DNA of 64,000 bases from Nonomuraea sp. SYSU D8015 (GCF_008065375.1 NZ_VJYI01000004.1:434001-498000); one strand, 5' to 3'. Shown: positions 41,872 through 51,040, counted from the stretch's first letter. Notes: generated from the letters alone by a model not told the origin. Numbers and translations are program-made.

Positions 41872-43437
41872 CTAGAGGGCGGCCACCGAGCGGAGCGCCA
41901 GGCCCGTGCCGAGGAGTACGACCATCGCGGCCGTGCCGAGCGGGGCCAGGCCCGACACGCGCGCGGCCAGGCGGCGGCCCGCCGAGGCGCGCCGTTCCAG
42001 GCGGTCGACCAGCTTGACGAGGAGCAGGCCCGTGACGGTGAGGGTCGCGGCCATGCCGATGCCGTAGGCGGTCACCAGGGCCACGCCGAACCAGGTGCGG
42101 CCGAGTGCGATGGCGCCGAGGAGGACGATCAGGGCCGAGGGGCTGGGGACGAGGCCGCCCGCGACGCCGAGCCCCACCAGACCGGCCCGCCTGCCCTTGT
42201 CCGTGCCGTCGGCGCCCGCGACTTCGGCGCCGTCATGCCCGTGCCCATGCCCGTGTCCATGTCCGTGTCCATGTCCGTGTCCATGCCCACGCCCGTGTCC
42301 ATGCCCGTGTCCGTCTCCGTGCCCATGCTCCTGTCCGTGCCCGTGCCCGTGGAGGGGGTTGCGGCGGGTGGTCAGGAGGAGGCGGAGGCCGATGACGGCG
42401 ATCAGGGCGCCGCTGGCCACGCCCAGCCAGGCCAGCACCGACTCCCCGGCCAGCGCCGTGAAGACCGTCAGCAGCAACCCCACCACCAGCACCCCGGCCG
42501 TGTGGGTGGCCGTCACCGTCGCGCCCACCACGAGCGCGTCGCGGGGGCGGCCGCGCCGCCCGGCCAGGTACGCGGCCATGATGGTCTTGCCGTGCCCGGG
42601 GATCAGCGCGTGCCCGGCCCCCAGCACCACAGCCAGCCCGACGGCCAGCAGCCCGAGCGGCACCGTCAGCGAGTCCGAGCCGACCAGCTCCGTGAACGTC
42701 CTGTCCAGGGCGGTCAGCGCGTCCCCGACGGGCCCGCCGATCCCGATCCCGCCGGGCGCCGCGGCGCCTCCGGCGCCCGAGCCGCCGGAGGCGGGAAGGC
42801 CGCCGGGCCCGGACACGGTCATCGTGGCGGTGCGCCGGTCGAGCGGATCGGCCAGCAGGTCGTCGGGGTACGCCCGCAGCTCCCGGCTCACACTCACGGC
42901 GGGCACCGAGGAACCGGTCAGGCGTACCCCGTCGCCGACGGCGGTGATCTCCCGCCAGCCGATTCTGTCCTGCTCGAACCCGTCGGTGAACTCCACGGCC
43001 CCCGCGGCGCGGACATCGGCCACGAGCCGGCAGGACAGGCGGCTGGTCTGGAGACCCCCTTCGCCGGGGGCGTAGGCGAACTCGGCGCCCGCCACCCGCC
43101 ACGGCACCGCCGCGCCGGCGACCACGAGGCGCTGCGCCGTCGCGAGGCCGGCGCAGCGGCGGGCCGCGTACCCGGCGTCGACCTGGGGCTTGGCCTGCAG
43201 CGTCGGCAACTCGGCCAGGTCCACGACGGCGAGGTTGTGTATCGCGGCAGGGGTGATCCGCAGGCCGTTGTAGTGGTTGACGGTGAACCTGCCGAGCGGG
43301 TGCATCGCCGCCGACGCCTGCGCCGGGCCCATCGACGCCTGCGCTGGCCCCGCCGACGCCTGCGCCTGCCCCGCGAGCACGAGTGACAGCAGGGAGGCCG
43401 CCAGGGCGGACATCAGGCTGAGCCGGACCGTTCTCAT
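41872..43437 (-). CDS. NicO/RcnA-type metal permease with secreted N-terminal domain
   Basis: The 521-residue protein starts with a signal peptide and an ASAGPAQASMGPAQASA repeat. A 200-residue extracytoplasmic domain follows, then six helices of the NicO family with the metal motif HALIPGHGKTIMAAYL. A cytoplasmic His-Gly repeat of about 25 HG pairs lies between helices 3 and 4, and probably binds Ni, Co or Zn. Direction of transport cannot be told. Its ATG overlaps the TPR gene stop (ATGA). Confidence 0.85.
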   Translation of the reverse strand: MRTVRLSLMSALAASLLSLVLAGQAQASAGPAQASMGPAQASAAMHPLGRFTVNHYNGLRITPAAIHNLAVVDLAELPTLQAKPQVDAGYAARRCAGLATAQRLVVAGAAVPWRVAGAEFAYAPGEGGLQTSRLSCRLVADVRAAGAVEFTDGFEQDRIGWREITAVGDGVRLTGSSVPAVSVSRELRAYPDDLLADPLDRRTATMTVSGPGGLPASGGSGAGGAAAPGGIGIGGPVGDALTALDRTFTELVGSDSLTVPLGLLAVGLAVVLGAGHALIPGHGKTIMAAYLAGRRGRPRDALVVGATVTATHTAGVLVVGLLLTVFTALAGESVLAWLGVASGALIAVIGLRLLLTTRRNPLHGHGHGQEHGHGDGHGHGHGRGHGHGHGHGHGHGHGHGHDGAEVAGADGTDKGRRAGLVGLGVAGGLVPSPSALIVLLGAIALGRTWFGVALVTAYGIGMAATLTVTGLLLVKLVDRLERRASAGRRLAARVSGLAPLGTAAMVVLLGTGLALRSVAAL

Positions 43438-44633
43438 GAGAACCTCGCCAGGGCGGGCAGGGACGGGTCGAAGGCGGGGTCCACGCGGGCCGGCTCGCCC
43501 AGGGCCTGCTCGATCTTCGCTCGGTGGTAGGCGAGCAGCGGGTTCCGCCAGCCGGTGGAGGTGGCCTTCCTGGTGTACGGGAGCGCCTCTGCCGGTTTGC
43601 CGGCCTTGTACAGCGCCCACGCCAGGGCGTCGGCGGCGACGAGGTTGGGGTTGCGGGCGTACTCGGCCCTGGCGTGCTTCACGGCCAGCGCCGGATCTCC
43701 GTGGTCGGCCTCGAACTCGGCCCACGTCAGGTCGTCGCGGACGCCCGCGTCCTGGAACAGCCGGCGCTGGGCCTTGAGCAGCGTCCAGTCAGGCTGCCTC
43801 CCGGCCTTCAGCCGCGTCTCGCCCTGCTCGATGAGGTACTGGGGGAGCGGCAGCCGTTCGACCACCTCGTCGTAGAGCGCGAGCGCCTCGGTCAGGCGGC
43901 CGCCGAGCGCCGCCGCCCTGGCCTGGCCCGCGAGGGCCGGCGTGTAGGCGGGGTAGGCCTGCAGGGCCTTGGCGTACCAGTCCTGGGCCGTGGTCAGGTC
44001 GCCGGAGTGGAGGGCCAGCTCGCCCAGGTAGTAGCGGGCGTAGGCGAGGTCGGCCGGCAGCCAGGCGTCCTCGTGCGCGTACTCGAGGTACCGGCGGGCG
44101 CGGTCGAGGTCGCCGTGCAGCTCGGCCGCGTAGGAGGCCCGGGCGAACGCCGCCACCCCGGGCCGCAGGTCCATCATCTTCGCCACCGCCCGCTCGGCGC
44201 CGCGCAGGTCGCCGAGCTGGGTCTTCGCGTCGGCCAGCACGCCGTGGGCCGCCGCGGAGTACGGGTTGGCCGCGATGGCCCGCTCGGCCAGCCGTACCGC
44301 GGCGGAGAAGTCGTGGCGGCCCGCGGCCAGCGCCGCCTGACCGGTGAGGACCGCGTCGTCGTCCACCTTGAGCCTCGCGGCGGCGTCGAGCGCGCCTTCG
44401 GCCTTGGCGTAGTACGACGGGTCGCCGGTGATCCTGGCCTGGTCGACGTATTGGACGGCGAGCTCGGCCCAGCCGCGGTAGTCGCCGGGCAGACGCTTGA
44501 GACGCTGCTGCAGCGTCTCGGTGACGGGCAGGACCGCCGCGGCCCGCCGCTCGGCGGGCGCGGCGGAGAAGGCGATCGTGAAGACCATCGCCACGAGGAG
44601 GGCGAGTCCGGCGAAGATCGCGAGGGTGCGCAT
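43434..44633 (-). CDS. TPR-repeat membrane-anchored protein
   Basis: The 399-residue protein has an N-terminal signal anchor (residues 5-24) and then about eight tetratricopeptide repeats (for example AALAAGRHDFSAAVRLAERAIAANPYSAAAHGVLAD). It should face outside the membrane and act as a scaffold. It is encoded between a DUF4331 protein and a metal permease and is coupled to the permease by ATGA, so the three probably form one envelope complex or pathway. Confidence 0.87.
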   Translation of the reverse strand: MRTLAIFAGLALLVAMVFTIAFSAAPAERRAAAVLPVTETLQQRLKRLPGDYRGWAELAVQYVDQARITGDPSYYAKAEGALDAAARLKVDDDAVLTGQAALAAGRHDFSAAVRLAERAIAANPYSAAAHGVLADAKTQLGDLRGAERAVAKMMDLRPGVAAFARASYAAELHGDLDRARRYLEYAHEDAWLPADLAYARYYLGELALHSGDLTTAQDWYAKALQAYPAYTPALAGQARAAALGGRLTEALALYDEVVERLPLPQYLIEQGETRLKAGRQPDWTLLKAQRRLFQDAGVRDDLTWAEFEADHGDPALAVKHARAEYARNPNLVAADALAWALYKAGKPAEALPYTRKATSTGWRNPLLAYHRAKIEQALGEPARVDPAFDPSLPALARFS

Positions 44634-44706
44634 GGCGAAGGCTCCAGGAGCTGGACGTCGGGCCGGCCGGCCGCGACGGGGAACACGGCCGGCCGGCCCT
44701 CTCTCT

Positions 44707-44780
44707 GGCGGCAGACGATGGGAGACGGGAGGTCTGCCGCCCGGGGAGACCGGCCGGTCTGGAGAGGGAACCGGCCGGTC
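44707..44780 (-). terminator. Two consecutive hairpins between DUF4331 and TPR genes
   Basis: Hairpin 1 pairs GGCGGCAGAC (44707-44716) with GTCTGCCGCC (44732-44741). Hairpin 2 pairs GACCGGCCGGT (44748-44758) with ACCGGCCGGTC (44770-44780). They begin 6 bases past the DUF4331 stop and could partly terminate or protect the mRNA between unequal genes. Confidence 0.6.
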
Positions 44781-44786
44781 GGGGCA

Positions 44787-46163
44787 TCAGCGCTGCTTCA
44801 CAGCGACGTTGCTGGGCAGCGGGATGTACGGGAACGACTGGAGGAACGGTTTGTCGTTCCTGTCCACCTTGTCCGTGAGGCCGGGGACGAGCTTGCCGGT
44901 CAGCGCGGCGCCCGCCACGGCCTGCAGCTCGATGTCCACGACGTCGTCGGTGAGGCGGCGGCCGTTCGGGAAGCCCTGCAGGTCGCCGGCGAGCACGCCG
45001 AGCCGGTTCGGGTCCTTCGACGGCGGGACCGCCATGTTGAGCCGCAGCATCTCCGAGGGCCGGAGCTTGGCGGCGTCCTTGTTGAGCACCTGGGAGTTGA
45101 GGTCGGCCTTGATCGGGCCGTTCTGCTTCGCGATGCCGGTCAGGAAGATCTCGACCAGGTCGTCGCGGGGCGTCGCGGGCGCCTTGATGCCGTAGACGGC
45201 CTCGAGCAGCCTGGCGACCTCGGGGTCGGTCACCCGCTTGACCAGCGCGGCCACGTCCGCGTCCCGCTCCGGGGGCAGCGCGTTGAACGCGTCCTTGAGC
45301 CCGGCGGGCGCGACGACCTCGTTGACCAGCGGGTTGCCCAGGCGCGAGACCTGGACGTACTTGCTGCCGTTGAACTTGTCCGTGGTGGACCAGACGCCGA
45401 TCACCGGGTTCCGCTTCGGGTCGCCCTTGGCGGCCAGGTCGGACTGGGGGACCTGCACGGCCAGCGTGTTGACGTTGTAGCCCTTGGTGGTGTCCTGGCC
45501 GACCTCGGAGAGGTTGCCGCCGTAGAGCAGGTCGAACACCCGCAGGTCCAGGAAGAACGCCTCGTCCGACTGCCCGGCGAACGCCTTGCCGCCGCCGGGC
45601 AGGCCCCTGATGGACTGGGCGCGGAGGGTGCCGTAGTCCGGCATGGAGGCCGGGCCGACGTTGCTCGGTGCGACGACGCCGTCCGGGATCAGCGTCCTGG
45701 AGCCGCCCGGCGTGATGCGCTTGAGCGTGTAGCGCTGGCGGAAGAGCAGGTCTGGGTCGTTCAGCGAGGTGACGGGTCCGTTGTTGTACAGGAACGTGGT
45801 GGTGCCGCGCTTGTCCTCGTGGCGGAAGGTCCACTGGTAGGTGACGTCGGGCTGGGCGTCGCCGTCGTTGTCGATCTTGATGTTGTACCGCGAGTTCGTG
45901 TCGAACGTGTAGAAGTTCGGGCCGCCGTTGGGCTCCTGGAACGGGATCCAGTTCGCCAGCAGCGTCACCGTGCCGGCCTTGTCGGGGCTGACGAACGCGT
46001 ACACGTCGGTGTTGTCGTTGCGGGGGTCGCCCGCGATCTTGGGAGCCTCGCGGTGCGAGGAAGCGGTGCCGGAGTCTATGCGGAGCACGGCCAGCGACGA
46101 CGCGGCGACCGCGGCGGCGAGACCGAGCCCGGCTAGAGCGCGCCGGTTGATCCGGAGCTCCAT
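44787..46163 (-). CDS. Secreted DUF4331 protein
   Basis: The 458-residue protein has a Sec or Tat-like signal (INRRALAGLGLAAAVAASSLAVLRI). The mature part opens with SSHREAPKIAGDPRNDNTDVYAFVSPDK, the hallmark of DUF4331. Later conserved stretches are TYQWTFRHED and LNMAVPPSKDPNRLGVLAGDLQGFPNGRRLTDDVVDIELQA. Function is unknown. It is the first gene of a DUF4331-TPR-NicO run and is divergent from an ABC exporter. Confidence 0.9.
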   Translation of the reverse strand: MELRINRRALAGLGLAAAVAASSLAVLRIDSGTASSHREAPKIAGDPRNDNTDVYAFVSPDKAGTVTLLANWIPFQEPNGGPNFYTFDTNSRYNIKIDNDGDAQPDVTYQWTFRHEDKRGTTTFLYNNGPVTSLNDPDLLFRQRYTLKRITPGGSRTLIPDGVVAPSNVGPASMPDYGTLRAQSIRGLPGGGKAFAGQSDEAFFLDLRVFDLLYGGNLSEVGQDTTKGYNVNTLAVQVPQSDLAAKGDPKRNPVIGVWSTTDKFNGSKYVQVSRLGNPLVNEVVAPAGLKDAFNALPPERDADVAALVKRVTDPEVARLLEAVYGIKAPATPRDDLVEIFLTGIAKQNGPIKADLNSQVLNKDAAKLRPSEMLRLNMAVPPSKDPNRLGVLAGDLQGFPNGRRLTDDVVDIELQAVAGAALTGKLVPGLTDKVDRNDKPFLQSFPYIPLPSNVAVKQR

Positions 46164-46275
46164 TCTGGGTCCTTTCGAGGTGCTGATCGTTGGTGCGAGG
46201 TTCCGGCCGGGTTCCTCGACGCCCTATTCGTCCGGCGGCCGACGCCGGATGTCGTCTCATCCTCGAGAAGGAGAA

Positions 46276-46318
46276 GTCAATCAAAGTTGACATACTTAGG
46301 TCGTCAATTTAGGTTGAC
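46276..46318. promoter_or_regulatory. Strong promoter covered by two matching palindromes
   Basis: A near-consensus promoter for the ABC exporter reads TTGACA (46287-46292), 17 bases, then TAGGTT (46310-46315). GTCAATCAAAGTTGAC (46276-46291) covers the -35 and GTCAATTTAGGTTGAC (46303-46318) covers the -10. Both are GTCAAT-N4-GTTGAC palindromes, 27 bases apart, as for a repressor dimer pair. The divergent DUF4331 promoter lies in the same stretch. Confidence 0.75.
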
Positions 46319-46393
46319 CCTGTCGACGTGGTGCGGATCGCGCGGTCCCGTTCGTTGGAGAGCAAGTCACGCAATGTCGTGAAAGGGGATGTG

Positions 46394-48103
46394 GTGCTCA
46401 AAGAGTTGCTCGCCTATGTCCGTCCGCACCGGAAGATCCTTTTCCTGGGCGGCCTGCTGGGTTTGATCGGCTCGGCGGCGGGGCTCGCGATGCCGTTGCT
46501 GGCCAAGTATGTGGTGGACGCCTTCGGCGGTGCCGGATCCATGGCGGGGCCGTTGTTAGGACTGACCGCCGCCGTGCTGATCGGCGCTGCCGTGTCCGCC
46601 GCCGGCAGCTACCTGATGGAGCGCACCGGCGAGGGCATCGTGCTCGGCGCCCGGCGCAAACTCGTGGACCGGATGCTCCGGCTCAAGGTCGCGGACGTGG
46701 ACCGGCTCAAGCCCGGCGACCTGCTGTCGCGGGTGACCGGTGACACGACGCTGCTGCGGGCGGTGCTCACCAACGGCATCGTGGAGTCGGTGAGCGCGGC
46801 GTTCATGCTGGTCGGGGCCATCGTCATGATGGCGACCATGGACGGCGTGCTGCTGCTGGTCACGCTGCTCGTGGTCGTGGTGATCGGCGGACTGGTGGCG
46901 CTCATCATGCCGAAGATCCAACGGGCGCAGGAGCAGGCCCAGGAGGCCGTGGGCGAGATGGGGGCCGTCCTCGACCGGGCGCTGCAGGCGTACCGGACCG
47001 TCAAGGCGAGCGGCGCCGAGGAGCGCGAGATCGCCGTGGTCGGCGACGCGGCCGTGCGCGCCCGCGACAGGGGGCTGCAGGTCGCCGGATGGACCTCGCT
47101 GGCCGGGGTGGCGACCTGGATGGCGGTGCAGATCGCGTTCCTGTGCGTGCTCGCCGTCGGCGGCGCCAGGGTCGCCTCCGGCACGCTGGAGGTCTCGTCG
47201 CTGATCGCGTTCCTGCTGTACCTGTTCTACCTGGTGCCGCCGATCGGACAGCTCGTCCAGGGCGGCGTCCAGTTGCAGCAGGGCCTGGCCGCGATGAAGC
47301 GGATCAAGGAGATCGAGGAACTGCCGGCCGAGCCCGCCGAGCCGGTCGCGGTCGCGGAGAGCGCCGAGCCGGTGGGGGTGACGTTCGATGATGTGGTGTT
47401 CCGGTACGGCGAGGACCGGCCGCTCGTCCACGACGGGGTCAGCTTCGAGGTGCCGCCCGGCGGCCTGACCGCGCTGGTGGGGCCGTCCGGAGCGGGCAAG
47501 TCCACGGTGTTCGGCCTGCTCGAACGCTTCTACGACCACCAGAGCGGCACGATCGCGATCGGCGGGCGGGACATCCGCGACTGGCCGCTGGGCGAGCTGC
47601 GGGCCGCGCTCGGGTACGTCGAGCAGGACGCCCCCGTGCTGGCCGGCACCCTGCGGGAGAACCTCCTGTTCGCCGCCCAGGACGCCACCGAGGACGAGCT
47701 GCGCCACGCCATCGCCCGCACCAGGCTGGACGACCTGGTGGCCAGGCTGCCCGACGGCCTGGAGACGCCGGTCGGGCACCGCGGGGTGCTGCTGTCGGGC
47801 GGCGAGCGCCAGCGCGTCGCCATCGCGCGGGCGCTGCTGCGCAAGCCGAGGCTGCTGCTGCTCGACGAGGCCACCTCGCAGCTCGACGCGGTCAACGAGC
47901 TGCGGCTGCGCGAGGTCATCGCCGAGGTCGCCAAGGAGACGACCGTGCTGGTCATCGCGCACCGGCTGTCCACGGTGACCAACGCCGACCGCATCGTGGT
48001 CATGGAGGCGGGCGGCGTACGGGCGGTCGGCACTCATGACGAGCTCGTCGGCATGGACTCGTTGTACCGGGAACTGGCGGCCACGCAGTTCCTGGTGAGT
48101 TGA
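46394..48103 (+). CDS. ABC exporter, fused permease-ATPase
   Basis: The 569-residue half-transporter has six helices in the first 310 residues, then an ATPase domain. This has Walker A VGPSGAGKST, Q-loop YVEQDAPVLAGTLREN, signature LSGGERQRVAIARAL, Walker B LLLLDEATSQLD and switch His IAHRLST. It works as a homodimer, probably exporting a drug or lipid. GTG 46394 is set by AAAGGGG 5 bases upstream. A strong promoter overlapped by two palindromes drives it, so it is probably inducible. Confidence 0.93.
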   Translation: MLKELLAYVRPHRKILFLGGLLGLIGSAAGLAMPLLAKYVVDAFGGAGSMAGPLLGLTAAVLIGAAVSAAGSYLMERTGEGIVLGARRKLVDRMLRLKVADVDRLKPGDLLSRVTGDTTLLRAVLTNGIVESVSAAFMLVGAIVMMATMDGVLLLVTLLVVVVIGGLVALIMPKIQRAQEQAQEAVGEMGAVLDRALQAYRTVKASGAEEREIAVVGDAAVRARDRGLQVAGWTSLAGVATWMAVQIAFLCVLAVGGARVASGTLEVSSLIAFLLYLFYLVPPIGQLVQGGVQLQQGLAAMKRIKEIEELPAEPAEPVAVAESAEPVGVTFDDVVFRYGEDRPLVHDGVSFEVPPGGLTALVGPSGAGKSTVFGLLERFYDHQSGTIAIGGRDIRDWPLGELRAALGYVEQDAPVLAGTLRENLLFAAQDATEDELRHAIARTRLDDLVARLPDGLETPVGHRGVLLSGGERQRVAIARALLRKPRLLLLDEATSQLDAVNELRLREVIAEVAKETTVLVIAHRLSTVTNADRIVVMEAGGVRAVGTHDELVGMDSLYRELAATQFLVS

Positions 48104-48186
48104 AGATCTTGCCGGCTACAGCAACCCGGCTGACAGCTGATTGAGCGGCCGCTTGCCTGGCGTCGGCGAGCGGCCGGGGTAGTCTC

Positions 48187-48210
48187 TTCGTGAATGAACC
48201 CATTCACGAA
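48187..48210. promoter_or_regulatory. hut operator upstream of hutU
   Basis: A perfect 10-bp palindrome with a 4-base spacer: TTCGTGAATG (48187-48196), AACC, CATTCACGAA (48201-48210). It lies 9 bases before the hutU ATG and downstream of a -10-like TAGTCT (48180-48185). The core TGAATG-RACC-CATTCA recurs at 54046. Confidence 0.8.
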
Positions 48211-48219
48211 GGGGCCGCC

Positions 48220-49869
48220 ATGACCAGGACCGTCCGCGCGCCGCGAGGCACCACGATCACCGCCAAGGGCTGGCCGCAGGAGGCCGCCCTCCGCATGATC
48301 CAGAACAACCTCGATCCCGAGGTCGCCGAGCACCCCGAGCAACTCGTCGTGTACGGGGGATCGGGCAAGGCGGCGCGCGACTGGCCCTCCTTCGACGCGA
48401 TCGTCAGGACGCTGACGACCCTGGAGGGCGACGAGACCCTCCTCGTGCAGTCCGGGCGGCCCGTCGGCGTGTTCCGCACCCACGAGTGGGCGCCGCGCGT
48501 GCTGATCGCCAACTCCAACCTGGTGCCCGACTGGGCGAGCTGGGAGGAGTTCCGGCGGCTGGAGGCCGCCGGGCTCACCATGTACGGGCAGATGACCGCC
48601 GGGTCGTGGATCTACATCGGCACGCAGGGCATCCTGCAGGGCACGTACGAGACGTTCGCGGCCGTCGCCGCCAAGCGCTTCGGCGGGTCGCTGGCCGGGA
48701 CGATCACGCTGACGGCGGGGCTGGGCGGGATGGGCGGCGCCCAGCCGCTGGCCGTGACCATGAACGGCGGGGTGGCCATCTGCGTCGACTGCGACCCGCG
48801 CTCGGTCGCCCGCCGCATCGAGCACCGCTACCTCGACGTGGAGGCCGCGTCCGTGGAGGAGGCGCTGCGGCTGGCGTACGAGGCGCGCGACGCGCGGCGG
48901 GCCCTGTCGATCGGGCTCGTGGGCAACGCGGCCGAGGTCGTGCCCGGGCTGCTGGCCCGCGGGGCCGAGATCGACATCGTCACCGACCAGACGTCCGCCC
49001 ACGATCCCCTGATGTACCTGCCGCTGGGCGTGGCCTTCGAGGACATGGCCGCCGAGCGGGACAAGGACCCGGCGGGGTTCACGGAGCGGGCGCGGGCCTC
49101 GATGGCGCGGCACGTGGAGGCCATGGTCGGGTTCCTGGACGCGGGGGCCGAGGTGTTCGACTACGGGAACTCGATCAGGGGCGAGGCGCAGCTGGCGGGG
49201 TACGCGCGGGCGTTCGACTTCCCCGGGTTCGTGCCCGCGTACATCAGGCCGCTGTTCTGCGAAGGGAAGGGGCCGTTCCGGTGGGCCGCGCTCAGCGGCG
49301 ACCCCGCCGACATCGCCGCCACCGACCGGGCGATCCTGGAGCTCTTCCCCGAGAACGAGGCGCTCGCGCGGTGGATCAGGAAGGCCGGCGAGAAGGTGCA
49401 CTTCCAAGGGCTGCCGGCGCGGATCTGCTGGCTCGGGTACGGCGAGCGGAACGTCGCCGGTGAGCGCTTCAACGACATGGTGGCGTCCGGGGAGCTGCGG
49501 GCGCCGATCGTGATCGGGCGGGATCATCTGGACAGCGGGTCGGTGGCGTCGCCGTACCGGGAGACGGAGGCCATGGCGGACGGGTCGGACGCGATCGCCG
49601 ACTGGCCGCTGCTGAACGCCATGCTCAACACCGCCTCTGGGGCCGCCTGGGTGTCGATCCACCATGGGGGCGGGGTCGGGATCGGGCGATCCGTCCACGC
49701 CGGCCAGGTGACGGTGGCCGACGGGACCGCGCTGGGGCGGGAGAAGCTGAACCGGGTGCTGACGAACGACCCGGGGACGGGGGTGATGCGGCACGTGGAC
49801 GCCGGGTACGACCGGGCCGCCGAGGTCGCCGCCGCCCGCGGGGTCCGCATCCCCATGCGCGAGTCCTGA
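48220..49869 (+). CDS. hutU: Urocanate hydratase
   Basis: The 549-residue enzyme converts urocanate to imidazolonepropionate, step two of histidine breakdown. It shows the NAD-binding TAGLGGMGGAQPLAVTMNGG, the YGNSIRGEAQ segment and the C-terminal WVSIHHGGGVGIGRSVHAG. ATG 48220 is preferred; a GTG at 48190 lies inside the operator. It is monocistronic or leads to the RpiR regulator 325 bases on. hutH is not in the window. Confidence 0.96.
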   Translation: MTRTVRAPRGTTITAKGWPQEAALRMIQNNLDPEVAEHPEQLVVYGGSGKAARDWPSFDAIVRTLTTLEGDETLLVQSGRPVGVFRTHEWAPRVLIANSNLVPDWASWEEFRRLEAAGLTMYGQMTAGSWIYIGTQGILQGTYETFAAVAAKRFGGSLAGTITLTAGLGGMGGAQPLAVTMNGGVAICVDCDPRSVARRIEHRYLDVEAASVEEALRLAYEARDARRALSIGLVGNAAEVVPGLLARGAEIDIVTDQTSAHDPLMYLPLGVAFEDMAAERDKDPAGFTERARASMARHVEAMVGFLDAGAEVFDYGNSIRGEAQLAGYARAFDFPGFVPAYIRPLFCEGKGPFRWAALSGDPADIAATDRAILELFPENEALARWIRKAGEKVHFQGLPARICWLGYGERNVAGERFNDMVASGELRAPIVIGRDHLDSGSVASPYRETEAMADGSDAIADWPLLNAMLNTASGAAWVSIHHGGGVGIGRSVHAGQVTVADGTALGREKLNRVLTNDPGTGVMRHVDAGYDRAAEVAAARGVRIPMRES

Positions 49870-49943
49870 CCCTGATCCCCAGCCCTTTCCTGTTGGCCTC
49901 AGGGGGCGTGGGCGGCCCTCTCGGCCGACGCGGCGCCGAGGGT

Positions 49944-50003
49944 TGGTCGCCGTGCGTGTTGCGCCGGACTGCGCCGTACACCCTCTCGCCGACCCGGCGC
50001 CGG
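49944..50003. repeat. Dispersed intergenic repeat, copy B
   Basis: The 60-base copy begins TGGTCGCCGTGCGTGTTGCG and ends CTCGCCGACCCGGCGCCGG. The terminal arms pair at 6 of 7 positions. It is closest to copy A at 33411. Confidence 0.8.
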
Positions 50004-50047
50004 GGGGAGTGGGAGGGCGCGGTGACGGCGGGCGCGGTGGCAAAGGA

Positions 50048-50106
50048 TGGTCGCCGTCGCCTCCCCGACGCGTGCCGTACACCGCCTCGCCGGCCCGGCG
50101 GCGCGG
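50048..50106. repeat. Dispersed intergenic repeat, copy C (diverged)
   Basis: It begins TGGTCGCCGTCGCC, keeps CCGTACACCGCCTCGCCGGC from the middle of the element, and ends GGCGGCGCGG. It lies 44 bases after copy B. Confidence 0.55.
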
Positions 50107-50194
50107 TGCCGGAAGTGCGGGTGCTCGTCCAGCGGGGGAGGCCTCGGGGGCGCGTGAGGGATGAGAATGGCGGGGTGACGGCGTTGGAGGTGGC

Positions 50195-51040
50195 GTGGCG
50201 GACGGATATCACGGTGGGCTGAATGTGCTGCTGGATGGCCGGAGGCTGTCGCCCGTGCAGCGGAGGATCGCGCACTATCTCAGTGAGCACCTCGACGAGG
50301 CGATCTTCCTGTCCAGCGTGGAGCTGGCCGAGCGCGCGGGGGTCAGCCAGCCGTCCGTGACCAGGTTCGCCATGGTGCTGGGGTTCGCCGGATACCCCGA
50401 GCTCCGGCAGGCGCTGCGCCCGCTGGTGCTGGGCGGCGGAGGGGCCGGGCAGCCGCAGGAGAGCCTGCTGCGCGGGGCCATCGACTGCGAGATCCGCAAC
50501 CTGGCCGTGGTGCGGGAGCGCCTCGCGGCGTTCCCGCTCAAGGAGCTGGGCGAGCAGCTGGCCGCGACCGAGCCCCTGCCCGTGCTCGGACTGCGCGTGT
50601 CGTGCGGTCTGGCCACCACGTTCGCCTACTACGCCCGCCGCATCCACCCCGACGTGCGCCTGCTCACGCACGGCGGGTCCGAGCTGGTGGACGGGCTGCA
50701 CGCGGCGCGCAGGGCGGGGGCGGAGTGGCTGGTGGCCGTGGTGCTGCCGCGTTATCCGCGGGAGGCGGTGCAGGCGCTGGAGTACGCGGAGAAGCTGGGG
50801 CTCAGGGTGGCGGCGATAACGGATAAGCCGGACTTCCCGGCTGAGGTGGTGCTGGACGCGCCCGTCGGCGACCGGCTCGTGTTCGACTCGCACGCGGCGC
50901 CGCTGGCCCTCGCCATGGCCCTGGTCGAGGCCATGGCGGACGCGGCGCCGCTGCGTACGCAGGCGCGACTCGAGGAGTACGAGCGGATGACCGACGAGAC
51001 CGGCGCCTTCGTCCCCGGGCTACCCGGCGATCTTGCTTAG
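50195..51040 (+). CDS. MurR/RpiR-family regulator, probably of the hut genes
   Basis: The 281-residue regulator has the RpiR HTH (LSPVQRRIAHYLSEHLDEAIFLSSVELAERAGVSQPSVTRFAMVLGFAGYPELR) and a C-terminal SIS domain (LPVLGLRVSCGLATTFAYYARRI, VVLPRYPREAVQALEYAEKLG). SIS domains of this family usually sense sugar phosphates or pathway intermediates. Its place between hutU and the other hut genes, and the shared palindrome in both hut promoters, suggest it controls histidine use. GTG 50195 has GGAGG upstream. Confidence 0.85.
   Translation: MADGYHGGLNVLLDGRRLSPVQRRIAHYLSEHLDEAIFLSSVELAERAGVSQPSVTRFAMVLGFAGYPELRQALRPLVLGGGGAGQPQESLLRGAIDCEIRNLAVVRERLAAFPLKELGEQLAATEPLPVLGLRVSCGLATTFAYYARRIHPDVRLLTHGGSELVDGLHAARRAGAEWLVAVVLPRYPREAVQALEYAEKLGLRVAAITDKPDFPAEVVLDAPVGDRLVFDSHAAPLALAMALVEAMADAAPLRTQARLEEYERMTDETGAFVPGLPGDLA

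Larger units (their letters stand above)
49870..50194. other. hutU-rpiR spacer filled with dispersed repeat copies
   Basis: No gene is seen in this 325-base gap. It contains a partial copy of the dispersed hairpin element (49916-49939), full copy B (49944-50003) and a diverged copy C (50048-50106), all in the plus orientation. Confidence 0.7.

Noticed and set aside
42236..42360. CCATGCCCGTGTCCATGTCCGTG-type tandem repeat, considered as a possible CRISPR or minisatellite array
   Set aside because: It is the coding DNA for the His-Gly repeat of the NicO permease. The period is 6 bases and there are no spacers.
48034..50082. 682-codon minus-strand frame opposite hutU
   Set aside because: It is an antisense shadow of hutU. 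Its shared peptide with other spacers comes from the dispersed DNA repeat, not from a protein family.
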